From Geminicoccus roseus DSM 18922 (GTDB lineage Bacteria; Pseudomonadota; Alphaproteobacteria; Geminicoccales; Geminicoccaceae), in the NCBI RefSeq assembly GCF_000427665.1, contig NZ_KE386572.1:4836373-4900372 (forward strand): a DNA stretch of 64,000 nucleotides. The letters are read 5' to 3'. Below are positions 1-10,768 of this stretch, piece by piece (the first letter of the stretch is position 1; each line of letters opens with the position of its first letter). The position numbers and the translations under genes are program-made. Under the pieces are notes generated by a model, which saw only the letters and a list, made by a program, of their open reading frames with translations, searched no databases and was not told the origin of the DNA.

Positions 1-133
1 GTGCACTGACCTCCGGACCACCGACTGCCCGGGATTGCCCGGTAGCGCCTCGCGTGGTCTGGTCGCCACCGACCGGATCACCTGTCCGGCCCAGGCGGCT
101 TTCTTCCGTCCGGGATGACGGCTGGGAGCCGCC

Positions 134-1009
134 TTGTCCGAACTTCTTGGCATGGCCGCGGGCGTCGGCTCCGCTGTCATCGGTGGCACCGCCATTACCG
201 GCATCCGCTATCTGGCTCCGTCCACCGACCCGTTCACGCTGGCCGCGATCCGTTTCGGTATCGGGGTCTGCATCCTGCTGCCGATCGCCTGCCTGAAGAA
301 CGAGCGCTGGCCGGCCCTGCGCGACCTCCCGGTGGTGGCCGGGCTGGGTCTCCTGTTCTTCGTTCTGTTCCCGGTGATCCTGAACGGAGCGCTGATCTGG
401 ACCACCGCGGGTCGTGCCGCTCTCACGCTGGCTACCCTGCCGCTGCTCACCATGGCGGTGGCGGCGCTGATGGGCGCAGAGCCATTCACCGCGCGCAAGG
501 CCGTGGCCGCGGTGATCGCGTTCAGCGGCGTCGCCGCGGCGCTGGCGGGAGGCTTGCGTGCCGTCCCGGCGGGTGCCTGGAAGGGCGACCTCCTGATGCT
601 GGGCGGAGCCCTTTTCCTGGCCTTCTACAACATCTGGTCGCGCAAGTTCATCGTGCGGTCTGGCCCGCTCCGGTTCACCTCGGTCGGCATGGGCGTGGCG
701 GTCCCGGTCCTGCTGCTGGCGGCATGGATGGTCGACGGGTTCGCCTCCGTGGCGGCATTCGACCGGACCAAGGCATGGGCGGCGGTCTATGTCGGAGTGT
801 TCGGCGGTGCTGCGGCCTACTGGCTCTGGGCCGAGGCGATTGCACGAACCACCCCCACCCGGGTCGCCATGGCCATCACCATCAACGCGGTCGCCGCCAG
901 CGCCGCGGGCGCCATCGCTCTGGGCGAGCCGATCGGCTGGTCGCTGGTGCTGGGGATCGCTGCCGTGGCGGTGGCAATCGGCCTGGCGACCCGGCCGGAC
1001 CGGACGTAA
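134..1009 (+). CDS. DMT-superfamily (EamA) inner-membrane transporter
   Basis: This 291-residue protein is almost wholly hydrophobic and reads as ten membrane segments arranged as two EamA repeats, the usual size and layout of drug/metabolite transporters. Motifs of the family are visible, for example GTAITGIRYLA near the N-terminus and ARTTPTRVAMAITINAVAA followed by LGEPIGWSLVLGI in the second repeat. It should act in the cytoplasmic membrane as an exporter or permease of small metabolites; the substrate cannot be told from sequence. The start chosen is TTG, preceded by GGGAG at a good distance. The gene is alone on its strand before ahcY, with about 160 bases between them. The family is confident, the role unknown. 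Confidence 0.85.
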   Translation: MSELLGMAAGVGSAVIGGTAITGIRYLAPSTDPFTLAAIRFGIGVCILLPIACLKNERWPALRDLPVVAGLGLLFFVLFPVILNGALIWTTAGRAALTLATLPLLTMAVAALMGAEPFTARKAVAAVIAFSGVAAALAGGLRAVPAGAWKGDLLMLGGALFLAFYNIWSRKFIVRSGPLRFTSVGMGVAVPVLLLAAWMVDGFASVAAFDRTKAWAAVYVGVFGGAAAYWLWAEAIARTTPTRVAMAITINAVAASAAGAIALGEPIGWSLVLGIAAVAVAIGLATRPDRT

Positions 1010-2464
<1,455 letters not shown>

Positions 2465-2477
2465 TCGAGGCGCTCCC

Positions 2478-2942
2478 CTGAGCGAGGCTCTCGTCCTCGA
2501 CCTGCCGAGCCTGGCCGCGACCCACCGGCTCGCGGCCAGGCTGGCAGGCGTCCTGCGGCCAGGCGACCTGGTCGGCCTTTCCGGCGACCTCGGCGCCGGG
2601 AAGTCGGAGCTGGCCCGTGCCGTGATCCGGGCGCGCGCCGGGGCCGAGATCGAGGTTCCCTCGCCCACCTTCACCCTCCTGCAGATCTACGAACTGCGGG
2701 ATCTCCTGATCGGCCACGCCGACCTCTACCGCCTGGGCGATCCGGACGAGGTCCGGACCCTCGGGCTGGAGGACGTGGTTGAGCGGGGCGCCCTGCTGGT
2801 CGAATGGCCGGAACATGCCGAGCACCTGCCGGGCGACCCGTTGATGCTGACCCTGCAGGAGACGGAGCGGCCGAATGCGCGGCGGCTCCGGATCGACGCC
2901 TCGGCCGGCTGGGCCGACCGGATGCGGACGCTCCAGCCTTGA
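2478..2942 (+). CDS. tsaE: tRNA threonylcarbamoyladenosine biosynthesis ATPase TsaE, apparent CTG start
   Basis: TsaE is the small P-loop ATPase that works with TsaB and TsaD to make t6A37 in ANN-decoding tRNAs. The 154-residue product carries the Walker A motif GDLGAGKSELARAV, the SPTFTLLQIYE segment and HADLYRL, then LVEWPEHAE, all in family order. The only ATG, GTG or TTG in this frame (GTG at 2622) lies after the Walker A motif and would destroy it. CTG at 2478 is preceded by GAGG (2467-2470) with a seven-base spacer and gives LSEALVLDL, the expected N-terminus. I therefore infer a CTG start. The stop overlaps the TTG start of the next gene. Confidence 0.9.
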   Translation: MSEALVLDLPSLAATHRLAARLAGVLRPGDLVGLSGDLGAGKSELARAVIRARAGAEIEVPSPTFTLLQIYELRDLLIGHADLYRLGDPDEVRTLGLEDVVERGALLVEWPEHAEHLPGDPLMLTLQETERPNARRLRIDASAGWADRMRTLQP

Positions 2943-3874
2943 GCCGCCCCGAACGCCTTTCCGATTTCCTGGCGGGGACGGCCTGGGCCGGCGCACGCCG
3001 GCAACCGCTGACCGGCGACGCCTCGCTGCGCCGCTACGAGCGGCTGCAGGACGGCCCCTCGCCGGCCCTGCTGGTCGATGCGCCCCCGCCGGAGGACACG
3101 GCGTTGTTCGTCCGGATGGCCGGCTGGCTGCGGGACCAGGGCCTGCTGGCGCCGACGATCCACCAGGCCGATGAGGAAGCGGGCTTCCTGGTCGTGGAGG
3201 ACCTGGGCGACAGCCTGCTGGCTCAGCTGTGCCATGCCCGGCCGGAACAGGAGAAGCCTCTATACACCAGCGCCTGCGACGAACTGCTGCGACTGCAGCG
3301 GGCCAGGGTACCGGCCTTCCTGCCGGCCTACGACGACGACTTCTTCCTGTTCGAGATCGGGATCTTCACCGAGTGGGCGGCCGGGAGCCTGACGGAAACG
3401 GCACGCGCCGATCTGCTGGCGCTCTGGACCGGGATTCTGCCGCTCGCCCGGGTCGGCGCGGACGTGGTGATCCACCGGGACTTCCACGCGCTCAACCTGA
3501 TCCAGGTCGGCGAGCGGTTCGCCCTGATCGACTTCCAGGGCGCGCGGATCGGGCCCGCCGCCTACGACCTGATCTCGCTGCTGGTCGACGCCCGGCGGGA
3601 CGTCGCCGACGACGCGGCTGCGGCTGTTGCGATGCGCTACCTGGAAACGCGGCCGGAACTGGACCGGGACGCCTTCGCCGCCGCCTGCGCCATCATGGCC
3701 GCGCAACGGACCACCAAGATCCTGGGCCTGTTCCGCCGGCTGGCGAAGCGCGACGGCAAACCGGCCTATCTGGACCTCCTGCCAAGGGTGCAGGGCCAGC
3801 TCGAACAGGCGCTGGCCCATCCGGTGCTGGCGCCGATCCGGGACTGGCATGGACGCCACGGGTTCGGTAGCTGA
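2939..3874 (+). CDS. amgK: Aminoglycoside phosphotransferase-family kinase, probable cell-wall sugar kinase AmgK
   Basis: The 311-residue protein has the APH/choline-kinase fold. The catalytic loop is HRDFHALNLI and the metal-binding segment is LIDFQGARIGPAAYDLISLL. In alphaproteobacteria the copy beside tsaE is usually AmgK, the anomeric MurNAc/GlcNAc kinase of peptidoglycan recycling, and I assign it on that basis. The TTG start at 2939 overlaps the TGA of tsaE and gives LSRPERLSDFLAG; a longer frame upstream is shadow. The partner murU uridylyltransferase, usually next, is absent here, since addB follows after only five bases. The kinase family is certain from motifs; the substrate is inferred from context. 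Confidence 0.75.
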   Translation: MSRPERLSDFLAGTAWAGARRQPLTGDASLRRYERLQDGPSPALLVDAPPPEDTALFVRMAGWLRDQGLLAPTIHQADEEAGFLVVEDLGDSLLAQLCHARPEQEKPLYTSACDELLRLQRARVPAFLPAYDDDFFLFEIGIFTEWAAGSLTETARADLLALWTGILPLARVGADVVIHRDFHALNLIQVGERFALIDFQGARIGPAAYDLISLLVDARRDVADDAAAAVAMRYLETRPELDRDAFAAACAIMAAQRTTKILGLFRRLAKRDGKPAYLDLLPRVQGQLEQALAHPVLAPIRDWHGRHGFGS

Positions 3875-3879
3875 GGCGG

Positions 3880-6801
3880 ATGAGCCTCTGGACCATTCCC
3901 TTCACCACCGCGTTCCTGCCTGCCCTGGTGTGCGGGCTGGATGCCATGTTCGGCGAACGGCTGGAGGAGGCCCTGATCCTGCTTCCTTCCCGGCGCGCCG
4001 TGCTTGCCCTCCGCGAGGCGCTGCGCCCAGCCGATGGTTCCACGCGGCTGTGCCCGCGCATTCAGCCGATCGGCGAGGTCGAGGAGGATGCCCTCCTGCT
4101 GGATCCGCTGAGCGCGCTCGATTTGCCTCCGGCGATCGACCCGGTCCGGCGCCGGCTCCTCCTCGCGCGCCTCGTGCGCAAGGTGGAGGAAGCCTCCGGG
4201 CACACCCCCAACGTCGATCGCTCGATGCGGCTGGCCGGCGACCTCGCCCGCTTCCTGGACGAACTGCAGACCGAGGAGATCGAGCCCGGCGGCCTGGAGC
4301 GGCTCGTGCCGGAAGACCTGGCCGAACACTGGCAGCGCACGCTCGCCTTCCTCAAGATCCTGGAACAGGCATGGCCGGACCTGCTGGCCGCCGAGGGCCG
4401 GGTCGATCCGGCCAGGCGCCGGCGCCTCCTGCTGGAGGCGCAGGTGCGCAACTGGCAGGAGCAGCCGCCCGCCTTCCCGGTGATCGTGGCCGGGGTGACC
4501 GGCACCATCCCGGCGGTGGCGCGGCTGATGGAGACCGTGGCCGCCCTGCCCGAAGGCCATCTGGTGCTGCAGGGGTTCGACAGCCATGCGCCGGCTGCGG
4601 CCACGCCGACCCATCCTCTGGCGCCGCTGGCGACGCTGCTGGAGCGGATCGGCGCAGATCCCGCCGAGGTACGGCCCTGGCCGGGCGCCAGAGCAGCCAG
4701 GCCACGCGAGCTTCTCGCCAGGCGTATCGGCGAGGTCCTGCCCGACGGCGACGATCTTCCCGCCGCTGCGATCCAGGGACTGACCATCGAGACCTGGCGC
4801 GAGCCGGCCGCAGCGGCGGTGTCGACGGCGCTGCACCTCCGCCAGGCAATGGAGGAGCCGGACCGGACCGCCGCCCTGGTCACCACCGACCGCAACTTCG
4901 CCCGCCGGGTCGCGATCGAGCTCTCCCGCTACGGGATCGTGGTCGACGACAGCGCCGGCACGCCTCTCGACCAGACGCCTCCCGGCAGCCTCCTGCTGCT
5001 GGCCGCCCATGCCGCCGTGGAGGCGTTCCCGCCCGCGGCTCTGCTGGCGCTGCTCAAGCACCCGCTGACCCGGGGCGGCAGCGACCAGGGCCGCTTCCGG
5101 CGGATGGTGCGGGCGCTGGAGCGGGGCGTACTGCGCGGGCCTCGCCCGGCCGGCGGGCTGGACGGCATCCTGGCGATGCTGCGGGACCCGGACAGCCGCT
5201 GGTCCGCACCGGTGGCGCCTGAGGTCCTGGCGGAGTGGTTCGGCGGGTTCGCCGCGGCGGCAGCTCCCCTGGCCGAACTGCTGAGCGCATCCGAACCGGC
5301 TCCGCCTGCCGAGGTGCTGCGCCGCCATCTGGCCTTGGTGCGCTGGCTCACCACCGACGAGGACGGCAGCGACGCTGAGTTCTTCGCGCGTGAGGCCGGC
5401 GCCGAGATCGCCCAGTTCCTGCCGAGGCTGGAAGCGGCCTTAGTGGACGAGGACCCAATGCCGCCCTCGGCTTGGCCGGCGCTCCTGGCGGTCCTGATGG
5501 CGGAGATCCCGGTGCGTCCGCGCAGGCCGCGCCACCCGCGCATCGCGATCCGCGGGCGCTTCGAGGCACGCCTGCTCGACGCGGACCGGGTGGTGGTGGC
5601 CGGCCTGGACGAAGGTGCCTGGCCGGAGGACACCGATGCCGGCCCATGGCTGAACCGGGCGATGCGGCAGACCCTGGGCCTGCCGCCGGTGGACGCGAAG
5701 ATCGGCGTGGCCGGACACGACCTGCTGGGCCAGTTCGCCGCGGAGGAACTTGTCCTGGTGCGCTCCAGGCGGGATCCTACCGGGAGCCCGACCACGCCAT
5801 CGCGCTTCCTGGTACGGCTGGAGGCAGCCCTGCGCGGGCCGGACCTGCTGGCCCAGGCGCAGGCCGGCCCAGAACGCGCGGCGCTGGTGGAGCAGCTTGA
5901 TGCCAGCCATCCGGCGACCCGGCGAATCGAGCGGCCCCGGCCGCAGCCGCGCCGCTCGGCGAGGCCCACCGAGATCTGGGCCACCGAGGTCGAGACCCTG
6001 CTGGACGATCCCTATCTCTTCTACGTCAAGAAGATCCTGGGCCTGCGCGAGCTGGAGCCGGTGGACGCGCAGGCGGGCGCGGCCGAGCGCGGCAACGCCG
6101 TGCATCATGCCATGGAGGCGTACGTGCGCGCCTGGCCGGACCTGCTGCCGGCAGCCCCCTTGGAGGAATTGCGCACCCAGGGCATGGCCGCCTTCGCCCG
6201 GTTCGCCCACTATCCCCAGGTGACGGCGCTGTGGTGGCCGCGCTTCCTGCGCGCGGCAGAGATGGTGGTGCAGGCGGAGGTCGCCCGCCGCTGCGAGGGC
6301 ATCCAGGTCCTGGCCGAGCGCAGCGGTGCCTGGCCGGTCCTGCTCGGCGAGCGGCGGGTCGAGCTGAAGGCCAAGGCCGACCGCCTGGAGCGTCTTCCCG
6401 ATGGCCGGGTCAGGATCGTCGACTACAAGACCGGCCAGATCCCATCGGCGAGGGACGTGGCCGGGCTCCGCCGCCCGCAGATCCTGATCGAGGGGCTGAT
6501 CGCCCGCAACGGCCGGTTCGGCCATCTGGCCAACTGCGAGGTCGCCGAACTGGCGCTCTGGAGCCTGGCCGGGCGCGGTGCCTTCGACACGACCCTGAGC
6601 GACGACCTCGCGACCTGCCTGGACCAGCTGGAAGAGAACATCGTCCGGCTGCTGGCCTGGTTCGACGATCCTGCCAATCCGTTCGTCGCGGTGGCCAAGG
6701 CCGAGGTCGCGCGCCGCCAGGATGGCTACGATCACCTGTCCCGGGTCGCGGAATGGACCGCGGAGCCGGAGCGGCCGGCCGGTACCGAGGACCTGCCATG
6801 A
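3880..6801 (+). CDS. addB: Double-strand break repair protein AddB
   Basis: This is the 973-residue partner of AddA in the AddAB helicase-nuclease that resects double-strand breaks for RecA recombination, in place of RecBCD. The N-terminus (LEEALILLPSRRAVLALREAL) matches the inactivated helicase domain of alphaproteobacterial AddB. The C-terminal third holds a RecB-type nuclease domain, with GNAVHHAMEAYVR and the catalytic IVDYKTGQIP. It overlaps addA by ATGA, showing translational coupling. Length is typical for alphaproteobacterial AddB, which is shorter than the Bacillus form. Confidence 0.95.
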   Translation: MSLWTIPFTTAFLPALVCGLDAMFGERLEEALILLPSRRAVLALREALRPADGSTRLCPRIQPIGEVEEDALLLDPLSALDLPPAIDPVRRRLLLARLVRKVEEASGHTPNVDRSMRLAGDLARFLDELQTEEIEPGGLERLVPEDLAEHWQRTLAFLKILEQAWPDLLAAEGRVDPARRRRLLLEAQVRNWQEQPPAFPVIVAGVTGTIPAVARLMETVAALPEGHLVLQGFDSHAPAAATPTHPLAPLATLLERIGADPAEVRPWPGARAARPRELLARRIGEVLPDGDDLPAAAIQGLTIETWREPAAAAVSTALHLRQAMEEPDRTAALVTTDRNFARRVAIELSRYGIVVDDSAGTPLDQTPPGSLLLLAAHAAVEAFPPAALLALLKHPLTRGGSDQGRFRRMVRALERGVLRGPRPAGGLDGILAMLRDPDSRWSAPVAPEVLAEWFGGFAAAAAPLAELLSASEPAPPAEVLRRHLALVRWLTTDEDGSDAEFFAREAGAEIAQFLPRLEAALVDEDPMPPSAWPALLAVLMAEIPVRPRRPRHPRIAIRGRFEARLLDADRVVVAGLDEGAWPEDTDAGPWLNRAMRQTLGLPPVDAKIGVAGHDLLGQFAAEELVLVRSRRDPTGSPTTPSRFLVRLEAALRGPDLLAQAQAGPERAALVEQLDASHPATRRIERPRPQPRRSARPTEIWATEVETLLDDPYLFYVKKILGLRELEPVDAQAGAAERGNAVHHAMEAYVRAWPDLLPAAPLEELRTQGMAAFARFAHYPQVTALWWPRFLRAAEMVVQAEVARRCEGIQVLAERSGAWPVLLGERRVELKAKADRLERLPDGRVRIVDYKTGQIPSARDVAGLRRPQILIEGLIARNGRFGHLANCEVAELALWSLAGRGAFDTTLSDDLATCLDQLEENIVRLLAWFDDPANPFVAVAKAEVARRQDGYDHLSRVAEWTAEPERPAGTEDLP

Positions 6802-9800
6802 GCTGGAAGCTGCCGCCGCCGCCCACGCCCGCCCAACGCGACGCCGCGGATCCCACCTGCTCGGTCTGGGTCACCGCCAACGCGGGCACCGGCAAGACCC
6901 GCGTGCTGGCCGACCGGGTCCTGCGCCTGCTGCTGGCCGGCAGCCCGCCCGACACGATCCTGGGCCTGACCTTCACCAAGGCGGCCGCCGCGGAGATGAT
7001 CGAACGAATCGAGGCGCGTCTGGCCGCCTGGTCGGGGGCTGCCGAACCGGAACTTGTCGCGGACCTGGAGGGGGTGCTCGGCCGCGCGCCGACCAGGGAC
7101 GAGATCAGGGGCGCCCGTGGCCTGTTCGACCGTGTGCTGGACCTTCCGTCCGGCCTGTCGATCTCGACCATCCACAGCCTCGCCTCCTCGCTCCTGCGCC
7201 GGTTCCCCCTGGAAGCCGGTGTGTCGCCGCATTTCTCGGTGATCGACGAGCGGACCGCTGCGGAGCGGCTCGCGGCCGCCAAGGCGGCGCTGTTTGAAGC
7301 CGCGTCGGTCGAGGGGTCGGCCATGGCGAAGGTGGTGGGCAGGCTGGCCGAGCGGTTCGCCGACCAGACTATCGACGACGCGATCTCCGAGGTGATCCGG
7401 CTGCGACGCCACCTCCTCGAACTGGGCGGCGGTGACAGCGGGACCGACCGGATCCTGGCTGCGGTGGCCAAGGCACTCGGCGCCGGCCGAAGCCGCACGG
7501 AACTTCTCGTCCAGGCCTGCGCCGATGCGGCGTTTGAGCGGAATGGGCTTCTCAAGGTCCAGGCGGCGCTGGCGACCGGGAGCAAGCTCTACCTGGCGCG
7601 GGCGGAGCGGCTGGACAGCTGGCTGAAGGCGGCCGATGCCGGTGCGCGAGCAGCAGGCTGGAGCGCCTATGCCCGGGCCTGGACCACGGCGGACGGCGGC
7701 CCGATCAAGGACATGCTCACGGCCGCCATGAAGAAGGCCGACCTGGCGCTGGCCGAGCACTGCCGGGTGGAGCAGGAACGGGTCCTGGCCGTCCAGGAGG
7801 AACTGGTTGCCCTGGAATGCGCCGAGGTCACCGGGGCGGTGCTGGCCGCCGGGATGTTCGCCATCGCCCATGCCGAACAACAGAAGGCGTTCGAGGGCGA
7901 GCTGGACTATGACGACCTGATCGCGCTCGCGGGCCGCCTCCTGGCCGACAGCTCGGTGCGCGACTGGGTGCTCTACAAGCTGGACGCCCGGATCGACCAT
8001 GTGCTGGTCGACGAGGCGCAGGACACCAGCCCCGCGCAATGGGCAATCATCGAGCGGCTGGTCGAGGATTTCTTCACCGGCGAGACCGCGGGCGGGCGCA
8101 ACCGGACGCTGTTCGTGGTCGGCGACGAGAAGCAGTCGATCTACGGCTTCCAGGGCGCCGACCTGGCTTCCCTGCAGGAGGTGCGCGCCCGGCTGGAGGC
8201 CAGGGCGGCCGGCGCCGGCCGGCCGATCCGCACGGTGGTCCTGGACACCTCGTTCCGCTCCACCGAGGCGGTGCTGGAGGTGGTCGACCAGGTGTTCCTG
8301 GCCGAGGATGCTCGTCCGGGCGTCATGGCGGATAACCTGGTCATGCGCCATGCCACCAGCCGGGGCGGTGCGCCCGGCCTGGTGGGCGTCTGGCCGCTGG
8401 CTCCCGGCGACGACCGGATGACCTACGATCCCTGGCAGCCGGGCACGCGGCCAGACCTGGTGGAGACCGGGCAGCAGAAGGTCGCCAGCGCGATTGCGAC
8501 CTTCATCCAGAACAGCCTGGCGAGGCGCCTGCCGCTGGATTCGTCGGGCCAGCAGCTGCGTGCCCAGGAATTCCTGGTGCTGGTGCGCAAGCGTGGCCGG
8601 ATCCAGGACCTGGTGATCCGGGCCCTGAAGCGGCGCGGCATCCCGGTGGCGGGTGCCGACCGGTTCACCCTGGTCGAGCATCTGGCGGTGCGCGACCTGC
8701 TGGCGCTGGGCGCGGTACTGGCGCTGCCCGAGGATGACCTCTCGCTCGCCTGCGTGCTGAAGAGCCCGCTGATCGAGCTCTCCGAGGACGACCTGTTCGC
8801 GCTGGCCCATGATCGTGGCAAGACCAGCCTGATCGAGCGGCTGCGCGCCTTCGCCGAAAGCGGCGGCGAGCGGTTTGCCCAAGCCTATGGCCGGTTGCGC
8901 GAGTGGATCCGCCGGGCCGACTTCATGCCCCCTTATGAGCTGTTCTGCCACGTCCTGGGCACCAGCGGGGCGCGCGAGCGCTTTGTCGAGCGGATGGGGC
9001 GCGAGGTGGTCGAGCCGCTTGAGGCATTCTTGGGCGAATGTCTTGCCTACGAGCGTGGGCACCCAGCCTCGCTGTCCGGCTTCCTGCACTGGCTGGCCGC
9101 CTCCGATGCGCAACTCAAGCGCGACCCGGAATCGGCCCGCGACGAGGTCCGGGTGCTCACCGTGCACGGCTCCAAGGGCCTGGAGGCCCCGGTGGTGATC
9201 CTGGCCGATGCCGGACCGGGCGGCGGCGGCCGCCAGGGAAGCCTGATCCGCGACCCGGAAAGCGGGCTGGTCTTCCTGCGCGGCAGCAAGGGCAGCCGGC
9301 CGCCGCTGGTGGAGCGGCTGGTCGAGGCCGAGGCCCGACGCGACGAGGAGGAAGCCCGGCGGCTGCTCTATGTGGCGCTGACCCGGGCGCGCGACCGGCT
9401 CTACCTGGCCGGCTGGGGCGAGGAGAGCGACAAGGGCGAGCCTTCCTGGCATGGCCGGGTTCGCGCCGCCCTGGAGGCAGCCGGCGGCGCCGAGCGCGGC
9501 GTCGACGCCGTGGGCGCGCTGCTGGGCGGGGAGGTGCTGACAAGGCGGCGCGGTGACCCGGGACCGCCCGTGGCGGTCCCTGCGGAGGTTCGGGCCGCGG
9601 CGACGGCCATGCCGGAGCCGTCCTGGCTGCGCACCAGCGCCCGAGCCGAGCCTGCCACCGCCCGCAGCCTGGCGCCATCCCGTGCGGGTGGCGACGATCC
9701 GCCGGCGCGAGGTGCCGGGCTGGCGGCGCGGGCATTCGGCCTGCATGCCCACCGGCTGCTGCAGATCCTGCCCGAACTGGACGAAACACAGCGCGACCCG

Positions 9801-10241
9801 GCCCTGGACCGCTACCTCGCCCGGGTGGCCACCGACCTGGAGCCGGACATGCAGGAGCGGCTGCGCGAGCAGGTCCTGGCCGTGCTGGCCCATCCCGACC
9901 TGCGCCCGCTGTTCGGGCCAGGCTCCCGGGCCGAGCAGGCGATCACCGGGACGATCGCGGGCGTGGCGGTCAACGGCCAGATCGACCGGCTCGCGATCGG
10001 CATCGACGCGATCCACCTGGTCGATTTCAAGACGGCGCGCCTGCCGCCGGACCGGGTCGAGGACACGCCTGTCGCCTATCTGCGCCAGCTTTCCGCCTAT
10101 GCGGCCCTGCTGGAGCGGCGCTTCCCGAATCGGCCGATCCACGCCTCCCTGGTCTGGACCGACACGCTCTCGGTGGTCCCGCTGCCGGTAGAGCTGCTCC
10201 GTCGTCACCTGCCAGTCCCGCTGGACGCGGGTCTGCCATGA
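6798..10241 (+). CDS. addA: Double-strand break repair helicase-nuclease AddA
   Basis: AddA is the UvrD/Rep-like motor and nuclease subunit of AddAB. The 1147-residue chain shows helicase motifs in order: NAGTGKT (residues 28-34), LTFTKAAAAEM, STIHSLASSLLRR, LVDEAQDTSPAQW, VVGDEKQSIYGFQGAD, DTSFRS, VLTVHGSKGLEAPVV and LLYVALTRARDRLY. The C-terminal nuclease keeps the LVDFKTA core (D1076, K1078). The start at 6798 overlaps the addB stop; the frame is open further upstream, inside addB, without protein support. trxA follows after a 92-base gap. Confidence 0.97.
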   Translation: MSWKLPPPPTPAQRDAADPTCSVWVTANAGTGKTRVLADRVLRLLLAGSPPDTILGLTFTKAAAAEMIERIEARLAAWSGAAEPELVADLEGVLGRAPTRDEIRGARGLFDRVLDLPSGLSISTIHSLASSLLRRFPLEAGVSPHFSVIDERTAAERLAAAKAALFEAASVEGSAMAKVVGRLAERFADQTIDDAISEVIRLRRHLLELGGGDSGTDRILAAVAKALGAGRSRTELLVQACADAAFERNGLLKVQAALATGSKLYLARAERLDSWLKAADAGARAAGWSAYARAWTTADGGPIKDMLTAAMKKADLALAEHCRVEQERVLAVQEELVALECAEVTGAVLAAGMFAIAHAEQQKAFEGELDYDDLIALAGRLLADSSVRDWVLYKLDARIDHVLVDEAQDTSPAQWAIIERLVEDFFTGETAGGRNRTLFVVGDEKQSIYGFQGADLASLQEVRARLEARAAGAGRPIRTVVLDTSFRSTEAVLEVVDQVFLAEDARPGVMADNLVMRHATSRGGAPGLVGVWPLAPGDDRMTYDPWQPGTRPDLVETGQQKVASAIATFIQNSLARRLPLDSSGQQLRAQEFLVLVRKRGRIQDLVIRALKRRGIPVAGADRFTLVEHLAVRDLLALGAVLALPEDDLSLACVLKSPLIELSEDDLFALAHDRGKTSLIERLRAFAESGGERFAQAYGRLREWIRRADFMPPYELFCHVLGTSGARERFVERMGREVVEPLEAFLGECLAYERGHPASLSGFLHWLAASDAQLKRDPESARDEVRVLTVHGSKGLEAPVVILADAGPGGGGRQGSLIRDPESGLVFLRGSKGSRPPLVERLVEAEARRDEEEARRLLYVALTRARDRLYLAGWGEESDKGEPSWHGRVRAALEAAGGAERGVDAVGALLGGEVLTRRRGDPGPPVAVPAEVRAAATAMPEPSWLRTSARAEPATARSLAPSRAGGDDPPARGAGLAARAFGLHAHRLLQILPELDETQRDPALDRYLARVATDLEPDMQERLREQVLAVLAHPDLRPLFGPGSRAEQAITGTIAGVAVNGQIDRLAIGIDAIHLVDFKTARLPPDRVEDTPVAYLRQLSAYAALLERRFPNRPIHASLVWTDTLSVVPLPVELLRRHLPVPLDAGLP

Positions 10242-10333
10242 CGTGGGCGCGAACTTGACGCGGCGCATCGGCGACACCTAGTTGAGTGCCAGGAATGCGG
10301 CCCCTGTCGGGCCGCGATCGCGAGGCATCGATC

Positions 10334-10654
10334 ATGGGCGTACAAAAGACGACCGACGTCGAGTTCGACACCGATGTGCTGAAGGCGCAGACGCCGGTCC
10401 TGGTCGACTTCTGGGCGGAATGGTGCGGCCCCTGCCGCTCGATCGCGCCGCACCTGGAAGATCTGCAGAACGAGCTGGACGGAAAGATCCAGGTCGTGAA
10501 GGTCAACATCGACGAGAACCCCCTCACCCCAACCAAGTACGGCGTGCGCGGCATCCCGACCCTGATGATCTTCAAGGACGGCGAGCTGGCTGCAACCCGG
10601 GTCGGTGCGATGCCGAAGTCCAAGCTGGTCGAGTGGGTGCACGACAGCATCTGA
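10334..10654 (+). CDS. trxA: Thioredoxin
   Basis: A 106-residue classical thioredoxin, the general cytoplasmic dithiol reductant. The active site WCGPC lies at residues 30-34, preceded by LVDFWAEW, and the cis-proline segment GVRGIPTLMIFKDGE follows. The ATG at 10334 gives the normal family length; the open frame begins 16 codons earlier. Position directly after addAB is the usual alphaproteobacterial arrangement. A strong hairpin lies downstream before the next gene. Confidence 0.96.
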   Translation: MGVQKTTDVEFDTDVLKAQTPVLVDFWAEWCGPCRSIAPHLEDLQNELDGKIQVVKVNIDENPLTPTKYGVRGIPTLMIFKDGELAATRVGAMPKSKLVEWVHDSI

Positions 10655-10730
10655 CGGGCTTGGCGGGCAGCTTGCTTTCCGCCTAGGTGGAGGCAGGCCC
10701 GCCGGCTGTCACACATCCTTCAAGGAGACG

Positions 10731-10758
10731 GGCCGGCGTCGGGCGACCGACGCCGGCC
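10731..10758 (+). terminator. Perfect 12-bp hairpin with GCGA tetraloop between trxA and the glutamine synthetase gene
   Basis: GGCCGGCGTCGG pairs exactly with CCGACGCCGGCC across a GCGA loop. There is no T-run after it, so it may be a weak terminator of trxA or a structure in the leader of the gene that starts eleven bases downstream. A clear AAGGAGA lies just before the hairpin (10722-10728). Confidence 0.55.
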
Positions 10759-10768
10759 GCTTCACATC

